DNA of 64,000 nt from Oscillatoriales cyanobacterium CG2_30_40_61 (GCA_001873365.1 MNYZ01000097.1:46470-110469), one strand, 5' to 3'; counted from the stretch's first letter, positions 46,132 through 54,076 are shown. The notes: generated by a model not told the origin, from the letters alone. Translations and numbers: made by a program.

Positions 46132-46785
46132 TTAGGAAAAAATAGCCCCGTTTAAGTTAGCAAATTTTAGGTCAGCTCCGGTTAGATTTGCTCCTCGTAA
46201 ATCTGCTTTAGTTAGGTTTGTCCCTCTCAAGTTGGCGTGGGATAAATTGGCATTTTGTAGATTAGCTTGAATTAAGGTTGTCCCTCTTAAATTTGCTCCA
46301 GTTAAATTGGCTTGATAAAGATTGGCTTTGTTTAAATTAGTAAATCTCAAATCCGCTTCACTCAAATCAGCTTCACTCAAATTAGCTTGATATAAATAGG
46401 CTCCATTTAGATGTGCTTTAATTAGTTTAGCATTATTTAATTCCGCGCGATAAAGATAAGTTTCAATCAATTCTGCTCTATTTAATATTGCTGTGCTAAG
46501 ATTAGCTTGACTTAAATTAGCTTGAAATAATATCGCTTCGCTGAGGTTTGCTCGGTGTAATTGAGCTAAACTTAAATCCGCTTTGGTTAGATTTGCCGAG
46601 CTTAAATCCGTAGCAATTAAATTAGCTTTACTTAAATCAGTATTTTGTAAATTAATTCCGCTTAAATCAGCCCCCATTAAGTTGGCTTCGCACAGGTCCG
46701 GCTGAATATTAGGATTATTTGAACGCCAAATTTGCCAACGTTGAAATCCCCATTGTAATAAAGCTAAATGTTCTGGATTTGCCAT
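46132..46785 (-). CDS. Pentapeptide repeat protein
   Basis: 217 residues. A helical start (HLALLQWGFQRWQIWRSNNP) is followed from about residue 30 by some 35 A(N/D)LxxA pentapeptides, a beta-helix. The role is unknown. The start codon is 11 nt from the left direct repeat (46797-46821). If the island to the right is removed, ccmP would end about 14 nt upstream of this gene, on the same strand, so the two probably once formed an operon. Confidence 0.88.
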   Translation of the reverse strand: MANPEHLALLQWGFQRWQIWRSNNPNIQPDLCEANLMGADLSGINLQNTDLSKANLIATDLSSANLTKADLSLAQLHRANLSEAILFQANLSQANLSTAILNRAELIETYLYRAELNNAKLIKAHLNGAYLYQANLSEADLSEADLRFTNLNKANLYQANLTGANLRGTTLIQANLQNANLSHANLRGTNLTKADLRGANLTGADLKFANLNGAIFS

Positions 46786-46796
46786 ATTTTTTATCG

Positions 46797-46821
46797 TATT
46801 TATTCGGGGTTAAAACTACCT
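46797..46821. repeat. Left end of island: 25-bp direct repeat of the ccmP 3' end
   Basis: TATTTATTCGGGGTTAAAAC and the next five bases are the same as 53432-53456 except one base (G for A). Read on the minus strand it encodes GSFNPE followed by a stop, the last residues of CcmP. It is a candidate attL. Confidence 0.8.
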
Positions 46822-46988
46822 AGTAATTATCTCATTACGAGGGTAGCAAAGCAATATCAAAGCCTTGTTAAACCGTTACCACCCGTAAATCCCGTGAATC
46901 TCTGCCACAAATATTCAAAAAATTGGTTCAAACTCGACTGCAACAGTTATAATTTATCAATGCCCTCGCGTCTATCTCACTTAAGCCC

Positions 46989-49037
46989 ATGAGTAACCTT
47001 ACAAACCCTCCAGGCGGCGGCGATCCCCCTGATCGCTTTAGAAATGTAGGAGAACAAATTCAGTCATTCTTCGATTTTGCCGAAAACAACCCTGATCGCG
47101 CTGTTCCTTTTTTCGTCAACATCTGGGAAACTCAAGCATCACTAACCACGCGGGCTTTAGCGCTACAAGGCTTAGGCGTGGCTGCAAAACACGATCGCGT
47201 TAAAGAGGCTTTTGCAGACTGGGATGTGCTAAAAGATATCGCCAAGGAAGTCAAGGGGAAGGGGGAAGTTAGCAACGATTTGACTCGGTGGGCTGCGGCT
47301 TCGGCGTTGGAGGCGATCGGATATTCTCAGCAGAGTTTAGAACATTTAGAAGGAGGGGGTTTCACTGAATCTCTTGATCGCATTCGCCGGGAAATACGCG
47401 ATCGTAAGCTGATAGAAATTAACAGAATTCCACGCCTAAACACCAGAGGGGAAACAACCGCAGAATATGAAAGGCATCTTGAATTTTGGCTGTACGGGCC
47501 GGCTGATGAGTTATTAAATGATAATGATAGCTCTCTGAATTATCAGGATTTAATCGGGGATGTCATTTCTAAGTTACATGGGCGAGGAGTCTATTTGGGA
47601 TTAATTTCACCTAATCGTATTGTACAAGGGGCCGCACTGCGACAAGCTAGGTTAATTTTCAAAGAATCTACTGAGATAGAAGACTATCTTTATGGGCTTT
47701 TGGAAGAGTTTTTGCTTGATTCCAACCATGAAATATCATTGAGAATTCATGCGGCTAAGATTATTAATACAGCCACAGATATAAACAGAAGGCTGAAAAC
47801 CTTGAGTCAATTATTATTGGAAGAGAATAATCCACAATTGCATGAAGTGGTATTGCGTCAAGCTCAGTCAATATTTCAACAATCTGCTGAAACTGAAGAA
47901 TCTCTCTATCAGCCTCTGGAAGAGTTTTTGCTTAATTCCAACCATGAAATATCATTGAGAATTCATGCGGCTGAGATTATTAATACAGCCACAGATATAA
48001 ACAGAAGACTGAAAACATTGAGTCAATTGTTGTTGGAAGAGACAGAATTACGCAATACAGCAGTTAGACTTTTAAATCCTTATAAACAAGAGTTAGCGAG
48101 AGTTGAATCAGACGCTTATACGGTATTAGGGGCACTTAATTTTGAGTACAAGTTAGACAAACCTGAGCCAAAAGATTTAACTATCGCACAGATAGAGAAT
48201 CGGATCTCATCAGCCAATCAGTATGAAAGCAAAATTTCAGAAATATTTATAAATGCTATGGCGCTAGCCGAATCATTGGCGAGGCGATACGGGCGATCAG
48301 ATTCAGTGTTGAAACAATTTCTGCAAAATAAGCAGGATGAATACCTGTCAGATATTGTAAGTTGGGTATCAGTATTAAGAACTCAGAGATCCGATACCTT
48401 GGCATTGCAAAACAAAATTAAATCCTCTCAGTCATTGCTTGAACAAACCTTTTCCAAAATCACTAATATTGATCGTAACCTCTATCAAAAAATCAGAAGT
48501 TTACCTTATTCAGAAGCGATAGAGAGTAATGATTCTCAAAGTTACAACCAATATGAAAAATTATTAGTTGACTTGAAATTACTAAAAACTTGTCTGGTTT
48601 CTGAACTAAATAGCAAATCCGATGAACTACTTAGTAAAAGTAAAGAAATGGGAGGTGACACATCCTGGGCATTAATTTGGTGGGGTTTAGGGATAATTGC
48701 TGTGGGATGTTTTATAAATTTTCAAAATTTTCAAAGTCAAGGTTCTCGTTCCAATAGCTATACGACAACAGCATGGTATGCTAGTGGTTTTCCTAAGAAT
48801 AGCTGTGGTAGTTCTTCAAGTCCTAATAATTGTTGGTATCCTGTTTTTATTAAATACAGTGATAACAACTGGAATACGGTTATATCAAATTATTGCGGTG
48901 ATATTGGACAGGCACAAAGTCCAGAAAGAGCTAGGGAACTGGGTCAAATACAAGTAGCTTCATTTGGTGATTCTAACGAGGCTCAAGGGTTTGCTAACTA
49001 TATGCAAGGTTGGGTTGGACAACAAAAGTGTTATTAA
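46989..49037 (+). CDS. HEAT-like repeat membrane protein of the island, function unknown
   Basis: 682 residues. Residues 1-350 are helical with HEAT-like pairs (FFVNIWETQASLTTRALALQ, LTRWAAASALEAIG). Two 72-residue units in the middle (about 217-360) are near-copies, see 47641-48072. A coiled coil follows (about 390-545), then one membrane span (WALIWWGLGIIAVGCFINF, near 560-577) and a C-terminal domain of about 105 residues with several cysteines. Its end, IQVASFGDSNEAQGFANYM, weakly resembles a SPOR domain start. With the N-terminus in the cytoplasm, it could be the membrane base for the FtsK-like motor encoded downstream. Confidence 0.8.
   Translation: MSNLTNPPGGGDPPDRFRNVGEQIQSFFDFAENNPDRAVPFFVNIWETQASLTTRALALQGLGVAAKHDRVKEAFADWDVLKDIAKEVKGKGEVSNDLTRWAAASALEAIGYSQQSLEHLEGGGFTESLDRIRREIRDRKLIEINRIPRLNTRGETTAEYERHLEFWLYGPADELLNDNDSSLNYQDLIGDVISKLHGRGVYLGLISPNRIVQGAALRQARLIFKESTEIEDYLYGLLEEFLLDSNHEISLRIHAAKIINTATDINRRLKTLSQLLLEENNPQLHEVVLRQAQSIFQQSAETEESLYQPLEEFLLNSNHEISLRIHAAEIINTATDINRRLKTLSQLLLEETELRNTAVRLLNPYKQELARVESDAYTVLGALNFEYKLDKPEPKDLTIAQIENRISSANQYESKISEIFINAMALAESLARRYGRSDSVLKQFLQNKQDEYLSDIVSWVSVLRTQRSDTLALQNKIKSSQSLLEQTFSKITNIDRNLYQKIRSLPYSEAIESNDSQSYNQYEKLLVDLKLLKTCLVSELNSKSDELLSKSKEMGGDTSWALIWWGLGIIAVGCFINFQNFQSQGSRSNSYTTTAWYASGFPKNSCGSSSSPNNCWYPVFIKYSDNNWNTVISNYCGDIGQAQSPERARELGQIQVASFGDSNEAQGFANYMQGWVGQQKCY
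47641..48072 (+). repeat. In-frame 216-bp tandem duplication inside the HEAT-like gene
   Basis: The blocks 47701-47826 and 47917-48042 match at about 95% in DNA (both read TTTTTGCTTxATTCCAACCA onward) and are 216 bp apart, that is 72 codons. Outside this 125-bp core the two units share only protein-level similarity (LRQARLIFKES / LRQAQSIFQQS). The core was probably homogenised recently by gene conversion or unequal exchange. The outer limits are approximate. Confidence 0.85.
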
Positions 49038-49074
49038 ATTAGATTTTTAGAATAATCAGGAGGAATTTTTATCT

Positions 49075-49212
49075 ATGGAATGGTTTTATCTTTTAGGTAC
49101 TGTTTTAGCCAGCATTGGTATTGGTAGATTCATCATTGCCTTTCAACTCAAGAAAAAAGCAGAAACAATTAAACGTATTTCTGACAACTTATCTAATAAC
49201 TGGAGAAAATAA
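49075..49212 (+). CDS. Small single-span membrane protein (45 residues)
   Basis: Begins MEWFYLLGTVLASIGIGRFI and ends with the basic-polar tail KRISDNLSNNWRK. One membrane span (residues 3-24), then a cytoplasmic tail rich in Lys and Asn. AGGAGG lies 11 nt before the ATG, and the stop TAA at 49210 directly touches the ATG of the FtsK-like gene, whose own GGAG is inside this frame. Tight spacing and a good ribosome site make this a real gene, easily missed for its length. It likely sits with the HEAT-like protein and the ATPase at the membrane. Confidence 0.75.
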   Translation: MEWFYLLGTVLASIGIGRFIIAFQLKKKAETIKRISDNLSNNWRK

Positions 49213-51288
49213 ATGTTTGATCGAAATTTTCCTATATGTTATCAACTTTACCCTCAAAGGAGTCATCAGGAAAACAGCCCAACTGAACACCGTAAAAACT
49301 TCCTACAAACCCAACAACAGCTAATAAGTTCTATTAGCCGCCTTGGTATTAACCTAACAATTTCCCTCCGCTACATCTATGACCCCAATCAATCCCCCAA
49401 ACTCAAAACCTACCTCCTAATTAATCACCCCCACAACACCCAAACCGAAGAACATTCTGAACAAATTCTGAGCCTTCTCACCAAAGGTAAGTTAAGCCAA
49501 TTCTTTACCCTCAACCATCAACCTAACCTTACCATTTTCCAACAATTAGACTGGGTGCAAGTGATTGGCGAAATTATCAAATATGAAGAATTTATCGCAC
49601 CCCAAAATTACTACCTACCTCACCTTTTCGATGCCAATCAAACCAATGATATGTCAGCCGTCTGCGATGTCATCCACCGCTTAGACAGCAAACTCATTTT
49701 AGAAATCACCCTGCAAACCTATCACAACCCCAATCAAAAATCCTTGTGGGTAAATGCCATCAACCAAATGCTCGCTCAATTGGAGAAAGTCAACGCCAAC
49801 ACCAACGGAATTAAAGACAACATTCTCTCAGTAACTTCGGCACTTTACCAAAAATATCAACAGTCATATCCTAACAGCGACCTATTCCAATATAGCATCA
49901 AAGCCTTAGCAGAAAATCGGGCCGATGCTTTTCCCGTCCTCAACGCTCTTATTGATGAGGCTATCAAAGAAACACCTCACGGGAAACGATGCCGAATCAT
50001 CCAAATTAGCCAAGATAAACCCGGATTTTATGAAAGTTTGGAAGCTACAAAAAATGTAGATATTTCCAGTAATATCGAATGGGAAGGCTGGGATAAAAAC
50101 GATAGTCAACTGTTAATTAAGAATGCAATTCAGCCACAAAAAAAAGGATTAGGAAAATTCGGCGGTGATTCTGGTAGTCTTCCCGATAAACCATCATTTA
50201 ACCATCAAAATCAACCACCCTTGATAGGTGGTATCAATTCAGAGCAAAATCAAAATTTACCGCAATTATATGATACTGTTTCAGATGGTTCGGCTTTAGC
50301 GAAATTGTCATCAACTCCCGCACCTTCTCGAATAGTTGATTTAAAGCCATTGCATCGGCTGGCGACGGCTCAAGAAATTAGCGGATTTTTCCGAATTGGT
50401 ATTCCCAAAGAAATCCCTATTGAAAGTATGACAGAAAAATCCTTGCCCGTTGCTAATGCAGAAGACTTATTCAATTATTACCAAAGTCTTCTGGAACAGA
50501 ATTACGATACTTACCGAGATAGCTATATCGTAGGCATTAATGACGAGGGAAATCCCGTAATATCAAGCTGGGCAGAAACACCTCATCGCTTAGTTGCTGG
50601 CGTACCAGGTGCAGGGAAAACTAACTTTCTGAATTGGGTAATTTTCCAGTTTCTATATGCCAGTCCCACCGGAAAAATTTATATCGCCGATTTTGCTGGA
50701 GCTGATTTTAATTTTTTGGCGAAGCACCTCAGGGATAACGTTAAAATTATCACAACCGTAGAAGAATGTCAAAAATTAGTTGAAATAATTCATACTGACG
50801 AGTATCAAAGACGCATCAATTTACTGACACAAGCGGAAGTTCAAAATATTCAACAGTTAAGAGAAGAAGGGGTTGAGATTCAGCGCACGCTTTGGATTAT
50901 TGATGAAGCAGCAGACATAGCACTTGCGCCCAGTAAATTAAAAGAAACGATTCAGACGAGATTAATTGAGTATGCGCGTAAAGGGCGGAAATGTGGTCTT
51001 CATGTTATTTACTGCACTCAAAAACCATCAGCTGCCATAATAACACCACAGGTGCTTGACTCCTGCGAAGAGAAAGCAGTTTTCCGAGTAAGTTTAGCGG
51101 CAAGTGAAGCTGTTATAGAAAGTAGCCAAGCCGCTAAAATCTCAAAAGAATCTCGTGGCAGGGCGGTTTTAATGCTGGTTGGAGGTGATGATAATAATTT
51201 TGTAAATACTCCATATATTCAAGTTCCTGTGGGCAAAAAAGTCCTGGTAGAAGATACGCTATGGCGTTATCTAGTTACTAAATCGTAA
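49213..51288 (+). CDS. FtsK/SpoIIIE-type ATPase
   Basis: 691 residues, no membrane span. Residues 1-290 are of unknown type (LGINLTISLRYIYDPNQSPK near 45), then a polar linker, and from about 400 the motor domain. Walker A is GVPGAGKTN (463-471), Walker B LWIIDEA (560-566), and the stretch ARKGRKCGLHVIYCTQKPSA with FRVSLAASEAVI matches the FtsK/SpoIIIE/EccC pattern rather than HerA. A single ATPase domain is present. FtsK motors move DNA or, in type VII secretion, drive protein export. It starts at the stop of the 45-residue membrane protein (TAA-ATG), and two hairpin proteins follow. Confidence 0.87.
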   Translation: MFDRNFPICYQLYPQRSHQENSPTEHRKNFLQTQQQLISSISRLGINLTISLRYIYDPNQSPKLKTYLLINHPHNTQTEEHSEQILSLLTKGKLSQFFTLNHQPNLTIFQQLDWVQVIGEIIKYEEFIAPQNYYLPHLFDANQTNDMSAVCDVIHRLDSKLILEITLQTYHNPNQKSLWVNAINQMLAQLEKVNANTNGIKDNILSVTSALYQKYQQSYPNSDLFQYSIKALAENRADAFPVLNALIDEAIKETPHGKRCRIIQISQDKPGFYESLEATKNVDISSNIEWEGWDKNDSQLLIKNAIQPQKKGLGKFGGDSGSLPDKPSFNHQNQPPLIGGINSEQNQNLPQLYDTVSDGSALAKLSSTPAPSRIVDLKPLHRLATAQEISGFFRIGIPKEIPIESMTEKSLPVANAEDLFNYYQSLLEQNYDTYRDSYIVGINDEGNPVISSWAETPHRLVAGVPGAGKTNFLNWVIFQFLYASPTGKIYIADFAGADFNFLAKHLRDNVKIITTVEECQKLVEIIHTDEYQRRINLLTQAEVQNIQQLREEGVEIQRTLWIIDEAADIALAPSKLKETIQTRLIEYARKGRKCGLHVIYCTQKPSAAIITPQVLDSCEEKAVFRVSLAASEAVIESSQAAKISKESRGRAVLMLVGGDDNNFVNTPYIQVPVGKKVLVEDTLWRYLVTKS

Positions 51289-51318
51289 AATGTTTTTATC
51301 TATGATCGAGGTATCTAA

Positions 51319-51537
51319 ATGGGTGTCAAAGCTGAAATTGAAGAATTCCAATCCATGATTAACAGAATAGTAGAGTCTCTGGAAGAAGTTAGTAGCTCAT
51401 CAGCAGCTATTCCTGAGACGGCAATGGATGAATTAAGCAACAAAATCTCAGGTTTATCGGAGGGCTGTGAAGAGGTATCTAGCGAACTCAGAACAGCGAT
51501 AGAAATGCTTGAAGGAATTAAATCCCGTTGGGGTTAA
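51319..51537 (+). CDS. Small helical-hairpin protein, WXG100-like in layout only
   Basis: 72 residues, almost all helix. Two amphipathic helices (EIEEFQSMINRIVESLEEVS and SGLSEGCEEVSSELRTAIEM) are joined by a short loop around PETAMDE. It ends in IKSRWG. Size and hairpin layout are like WXG100/ESX proteins, but no WxG is in the loop. It is paralogous to residues 1-73 of the next protein, sharing EEVSS, CEE and the final RWG. GAGG is 7 nt before the ATG. I infer a chaperone-like or targeting partner of the effector. Confidence 0.75.
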   Translation: MGVKAEIEEFQSMINRIVESLEEVSSSSAAIPETAMDELSNKISGLSEGCEEVSSELRTAIEMLEGIKSRWG

Positions 51538-51547
51538 GGAGTAGAAT

Positions 51548-52495
51548 ATGGGGACACTCAGAGACGAAATCGAACAATGGCGGAGTAAAGTCGCCCAACT
51601 ACTAGAAGCGATGGAAGAAGTTAGTTCTTGCGCCGATCGACTCTCTGAGTGTTATGCTTCTGAGTTAGGGTGGCAGTTTTCCAGGCTGCTAGAAATGTGC
51701 GAGGAAAGCTTAAGTCAAGTTGAACGTTTAAGAGAGGAATTGGAAGAGATACAAAATAGGTGGGGTTTTGGTAAAATTAGGAATCAAAGTTTTTTACCTT
51801 CAATTATTCATCCAACAATTAAACTAGCAAATACAGCTATTAATGATCTTTCTATTCAAGATGCGATCGCCCAAACCAATAATATTTTTACCACGGCGAT
51901 TCAATCAGGTATCCCAATATGGTTGGGACTTGAACTAGCTAACCTTCCAGGTGATGCTTGGATTTTATATGACAACCCCAATGCACAAGAAAGACTCACT
52001 GATTTAACCCAAAATCCTGCAAGTGACTATTATCAGCAAAAACCGGATAAAAAACTACAAGGAGATCAAGGAGAAGTAGCCTTATTAAAAATGCTGTTGG
52101 ACTCTGATGATATAGAGAATCTTCAGTCTAGTTTGCAAATAAAACCAACATTATACTTTCAAAATAGCCAAGATTACCCTTGTAAACCAGATTTTTATCT
52201 AACATCTCACCGTTTAATTTGTGATGCTAAGGCTTATAAACCTAGTTCAATCTATTCGATTAAGAAAGCCTCTAATAAATATGTTAAATATCTTCAGGAA
52301 AATGGAGGAGGTGAGGTCAGATTTTATGTACCTAGAGATACTTATGTCAACTGTCAGGACAGACTCAAGCGACTTGAATCTCAAGAAAATGGGGTGAGTG
52401 TTACTATCCATCCTATGACAATTGATTATGAACCTATCCTTTGGAAAAAAGAATTAATTTATACTTATCTTAAGTCTTTGCTAAAGTTTAAGTAA
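51548..52495 (+). CDS. Hairpin-tagged PD-(D/E)xK-like nuclease (likely effector)
   Basis: 315 residues. Residues 1-73 match the preceding hairpin protein (helices EIEQWRSKVAQLLEAMEEVS and SRLLEMCEESLSQ, ending RWG). A middle region (80-165) of unknown type follows. The C-terminal part carries GDQGEVALLK (E176), KPDFYL (D215) and ICDAKAY (D226, K228), the spacing of a PD-(D/E)xK nuclease. A trafficking head plus a toxic tail is the classic layout of a polymorphic toxin. AAGGAG is 6 nt before the ATG. No obvious dedicated immunity gene sits directly after it, so the next genes may protect the cell. Confidence 0.75.
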   Translation: MGTLRDEIEQWRSKVAQLLEAMEEVSSCADRLSECYASELGWQFSRLLEMCEESLSQVERLREELEEIQNRWGFGKIRNQSFLPSIIHPTIKLANTAINDLSIQDAIAQTNNIFTTAIQSGIPIWLGLELANLPGDAWILYDNPNAQERLTDLTQNPASDYYQQKPDKKLQGDQGEVALLKMLLDSDDIENLQSSLQIKPTLYFQNSQDYPCKPDFYLTSHRLICDAKAYKPSSIYSIKKASNKYVKYLQENGGGEVRFYVPRDTYVNCQDRLKRLESQENGVSVTIHPMTIDYEPILWKKELIYTYLKSLLKFK

Positions 52496-52521
52496 ATTCT
52501 TGAGCATAGAAAAAAACAAAA

Positions 52522-52959
52522 ATGGTGAATAACGGGACTAACCAAACCCCTGAGCAAAATTCGGCTAATTGTGGCAGTATTGATGAATCAGAAAGAGCTT
52601 TTGGTGCAGCAGAAAGAGCGATCGCGGAATTTCTCGAAAGAGAGGGAAAAAATGTTAAAGCCTTAGCAGAAAAAACCGATGGAGGTAGAAATCCCGATGC
52701 TGAGGTAGATGGAAAACCTACTGAATTTAAAAGTCTGGATGTCGGTGCTACAAGCGCAACAGTAAAAAATCAGATTAACAACTCAATTAGACGAGGGGGA
52801 CAAGCTAGGGATATAATTATAGATGCTAGGACATCTGGGTTGATAGAGGCTGAGGCTGAACGAGGTTTGCAGAGGGCAAAAAATATTACACGCGGAAAAA
52901 TTGATCGCGTCCGAATTATTGGTGATAGCTATGACATCACTTTTACTGAGTTTCAATAA
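52522..52959 (+). CDS. CdiA-CT-like nuclease toxin
   Basis: 145 residues, soluble. After a short Asn/Gln-rich start come AAERAIAEFLEREGKNV, GGRNPDAEVDGKPTEFKSL and the stretch DIIIDARTSGLIEAEAERGL, then RGKIDRVRIIG. This is the pattern of the CdiA C-terminal tRNA-nuclease family, with D59 and E68-x-K70 as the candidate active site. No hairpin head is attached, so it may be an orphan module delivered with another protein, or a displaced toxin cassette. No good ribosome site precedes the ATG. The next gene starts 11 bp later and is probably its immunity protein. Confidence 0.75.
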   Translation: MVNNGTNQTPEQNSANCGSIDESERAFGAAERAIAEFLEREGKNVKALAEKTDGGRNPDAEVDGKPTEFKSLDVGATSATVKNQINNSIRRGGQARDIIIDARTSGLIEAEAERGLQRAKNITRGKIDRVRIIGDSYDITFTEFQ

Positions 52960-52970
52960 AGGAGGTTTTT

Positions 52971-53354
52971 ATGTCTCGCACACTAGATATTTTTGTAGAC
53001 TTTCCCCAGGAGATCGACCATTTAATCAAAGAATTAGAGTTGATATTGGCTCTAAAATTCGAGCTTGTTTCTGATGGTACTGACAACTGGTATGAGTTTC
53101 GTAACTCAACCATCACTCTTACTATAGGAAAGCATGATTTTGAAAACGATCAAGATATCAAATTTGAAGAATACCCTTATAACCTATCAATCAGATCACT
53201 GAACATCTCCACTGAATTTTACAGGCAAAATTGGTGTAATGATTTTGCTAGTTATGTTTTCCAAAAGTTGAAAGCTACAGAAAGGTATCGTTTAATGCTC
53301 GTGGATGACTTACAAGTGCAATTAGAGAAGTTTGTTCCCGTGGTGAAGGTTTGA
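52971..53354 (+). CDS. Probable immunity protein
   Basis: 127 residues, acidic alpha/beta, soluble. I recognise no named family. AAAGGAGG overlaps the stop of the toxin gene and lies 5 nt before the ATG, so the two are translationally coupled, as expected for a toxin-immunity pair. Size, charge and place fit an immunity protein (the short strands NLSIRSLNIS and helix DFASYVFQKLKA resemble known small immunity folds in outline only). It is the last gene before the right direct repeat. The role is inferred from context. Confidence 0.55.
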   Translation: MSRTLDIFVDFPQEIDHLIKELELILALKFELVSDGTDNWYEFRNSTITLTIGKHDFENDQDIKFEEYPYNLSIRSLNISTEFYRQNWCNDFASYVFQKLKATERYRLMLVDDLQVQLEKFVPVVKV

Positions 53355-53431
53355 TCAAACATCACGGTACAGGCAAGTGCACCAAATCAAAGGGAATATT
53401 AATTTAAGCGATATTTGCCTTATTTTTCTCC

Positions 53432-53456
53432 TATTTATTCGGGATTAAAACTACCT
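53432..53456. repeat. Right end of island: 25-bp direct repeat within the ccmP 3' end
   Basis: TATTTATTCGGGATTAAAAC and the next five bases include the stop and the last codons of ccmP (GSFNPE). It differs from 46797-46821 by one base. Candidate attR. Confidence 0.8.
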
Positions 53457-54076
53457 CCATAAGCTCGTCCCGATACATTTTCAATCGCTTCTAAAGCCGC
53501 CTTTGAACCCACCATGATATCCCGTTCTTCTCCTCCTAAATATAGCCGTCCAAAACTCCCAACGGCCGTCACTTGCAGAATATTAATTAAAGAGGCTTTT
53601 TCCGCTTCATTAGCTGCTAAAGCCGCATAAGCTGCGGGTTGAACTTCCAAAATATATAAACTTTGGCCCCCTAAAATTAATTGCCCTCGACGGTTACGAT
53701 TAATTAATTGAGCTTGATGGGGGTCAAGGTTACGAATAATTTGACTAGACATAATTTGAGGTTTGATCCGATCGCTTTCTTGCAATCCTAAAAACTCTAA
53801 AATTGCCCGTCCGGCGGCAATCGTATCCCCTTGACGGCTCGAATGAATTTCCAAAAGACCATAAAGCCGCTCAATAAACAACACCCCCGGACGCACAGAA
53901 GTGGCTTTTAAAGCAATATCCGTAATCCGGTTAATTTCAATCCCCGGGGAGACTTCAATCCACAAAGAGGAGTCACCGGGTAAAGGTAAAAACCCCAGGG
54001 ACACCGTACCAATATAGGCCGCGTGTTGCCGTTGAAGGTTATCTAAATAGACGTAACTGCGTAATTCTATACCCAT
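53435..54076 (-). CDS. ccmP: Carboxysome shell protein CcmP (tandem BMC)
   Basis: 213 residues, the exact size of known CcmP. It is a shell tile made of two BMC domains (about 5-100 and 115-205) that forms stacked trimers and is thought to pass metabolites such as 3-phosphoglycerate. Recognisable are [20 protein letters not shown] at the start and the second BMC ([40 protein letters not shown]). It lies apart from any main ccm cluster, as is usual. Its last codons form the right boundary of the island. Confidence 0.92.
   Translation of the reverse strand: MGIELRSYVYLDNLQRQHAAYIGTVSLGFLPLPGDSSLWIEVSPGIEINRITDIALKATSVRPGVLFIERLYGLLEIHSSRQGDTIAAGRAILEFLGLQESDRIKPQIMSSQIIRNLDPHQAQLINRNRRGQLILGGQSLYILEVQPAAYAALAANEAEKASLINILQVTAVGSFGRLYLGGEERDIMVGSKAALEAIENVSGRAYGGSFNPE

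Larger units (their letters stand above)
46822..53431 (+). mobile_element. Genomic island inserted at the 3' end of ccmP (putative effector-delivery system)
   Basis: The 6.6 kb between the two 25-bp repeats hold only + strand genes, with short gaps: HEAT-like membrane protein, 45-residue membrane protein, FtsK-like ATPase, hairpin protein, hairpin-nuclease, CdiA-CT-like toxin and probable immunity protein. The intact ccmP lies just outside the right repeat, as for elements that insert at a gene's 3' end and restore it. No integrase or transposase is in the island, so movement in trans or past loss of the integrase is inferred. A TATAAT at 46948-46953 may drive the operon. Confidence 0.65.

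Noticed and set aside
46768-46992. Open frame of 74 codons at the left edge of the island
   Set aside because: It runs across the direct repeat and the start of the pentapeptide gene, with no ribosome site or known pattern.
51319-51537. Calling the 72-residue protein a WXG100 family member
   Set aside because: Size and hairpin layout fit, but no WxG is in the loop; the RWG at the end is not the same place. Only a similarity in layout is claimed.
46822-53431. Prophage remnant
   Set aside because: No capsid, portal, terminase, tail or lysis genes are present.
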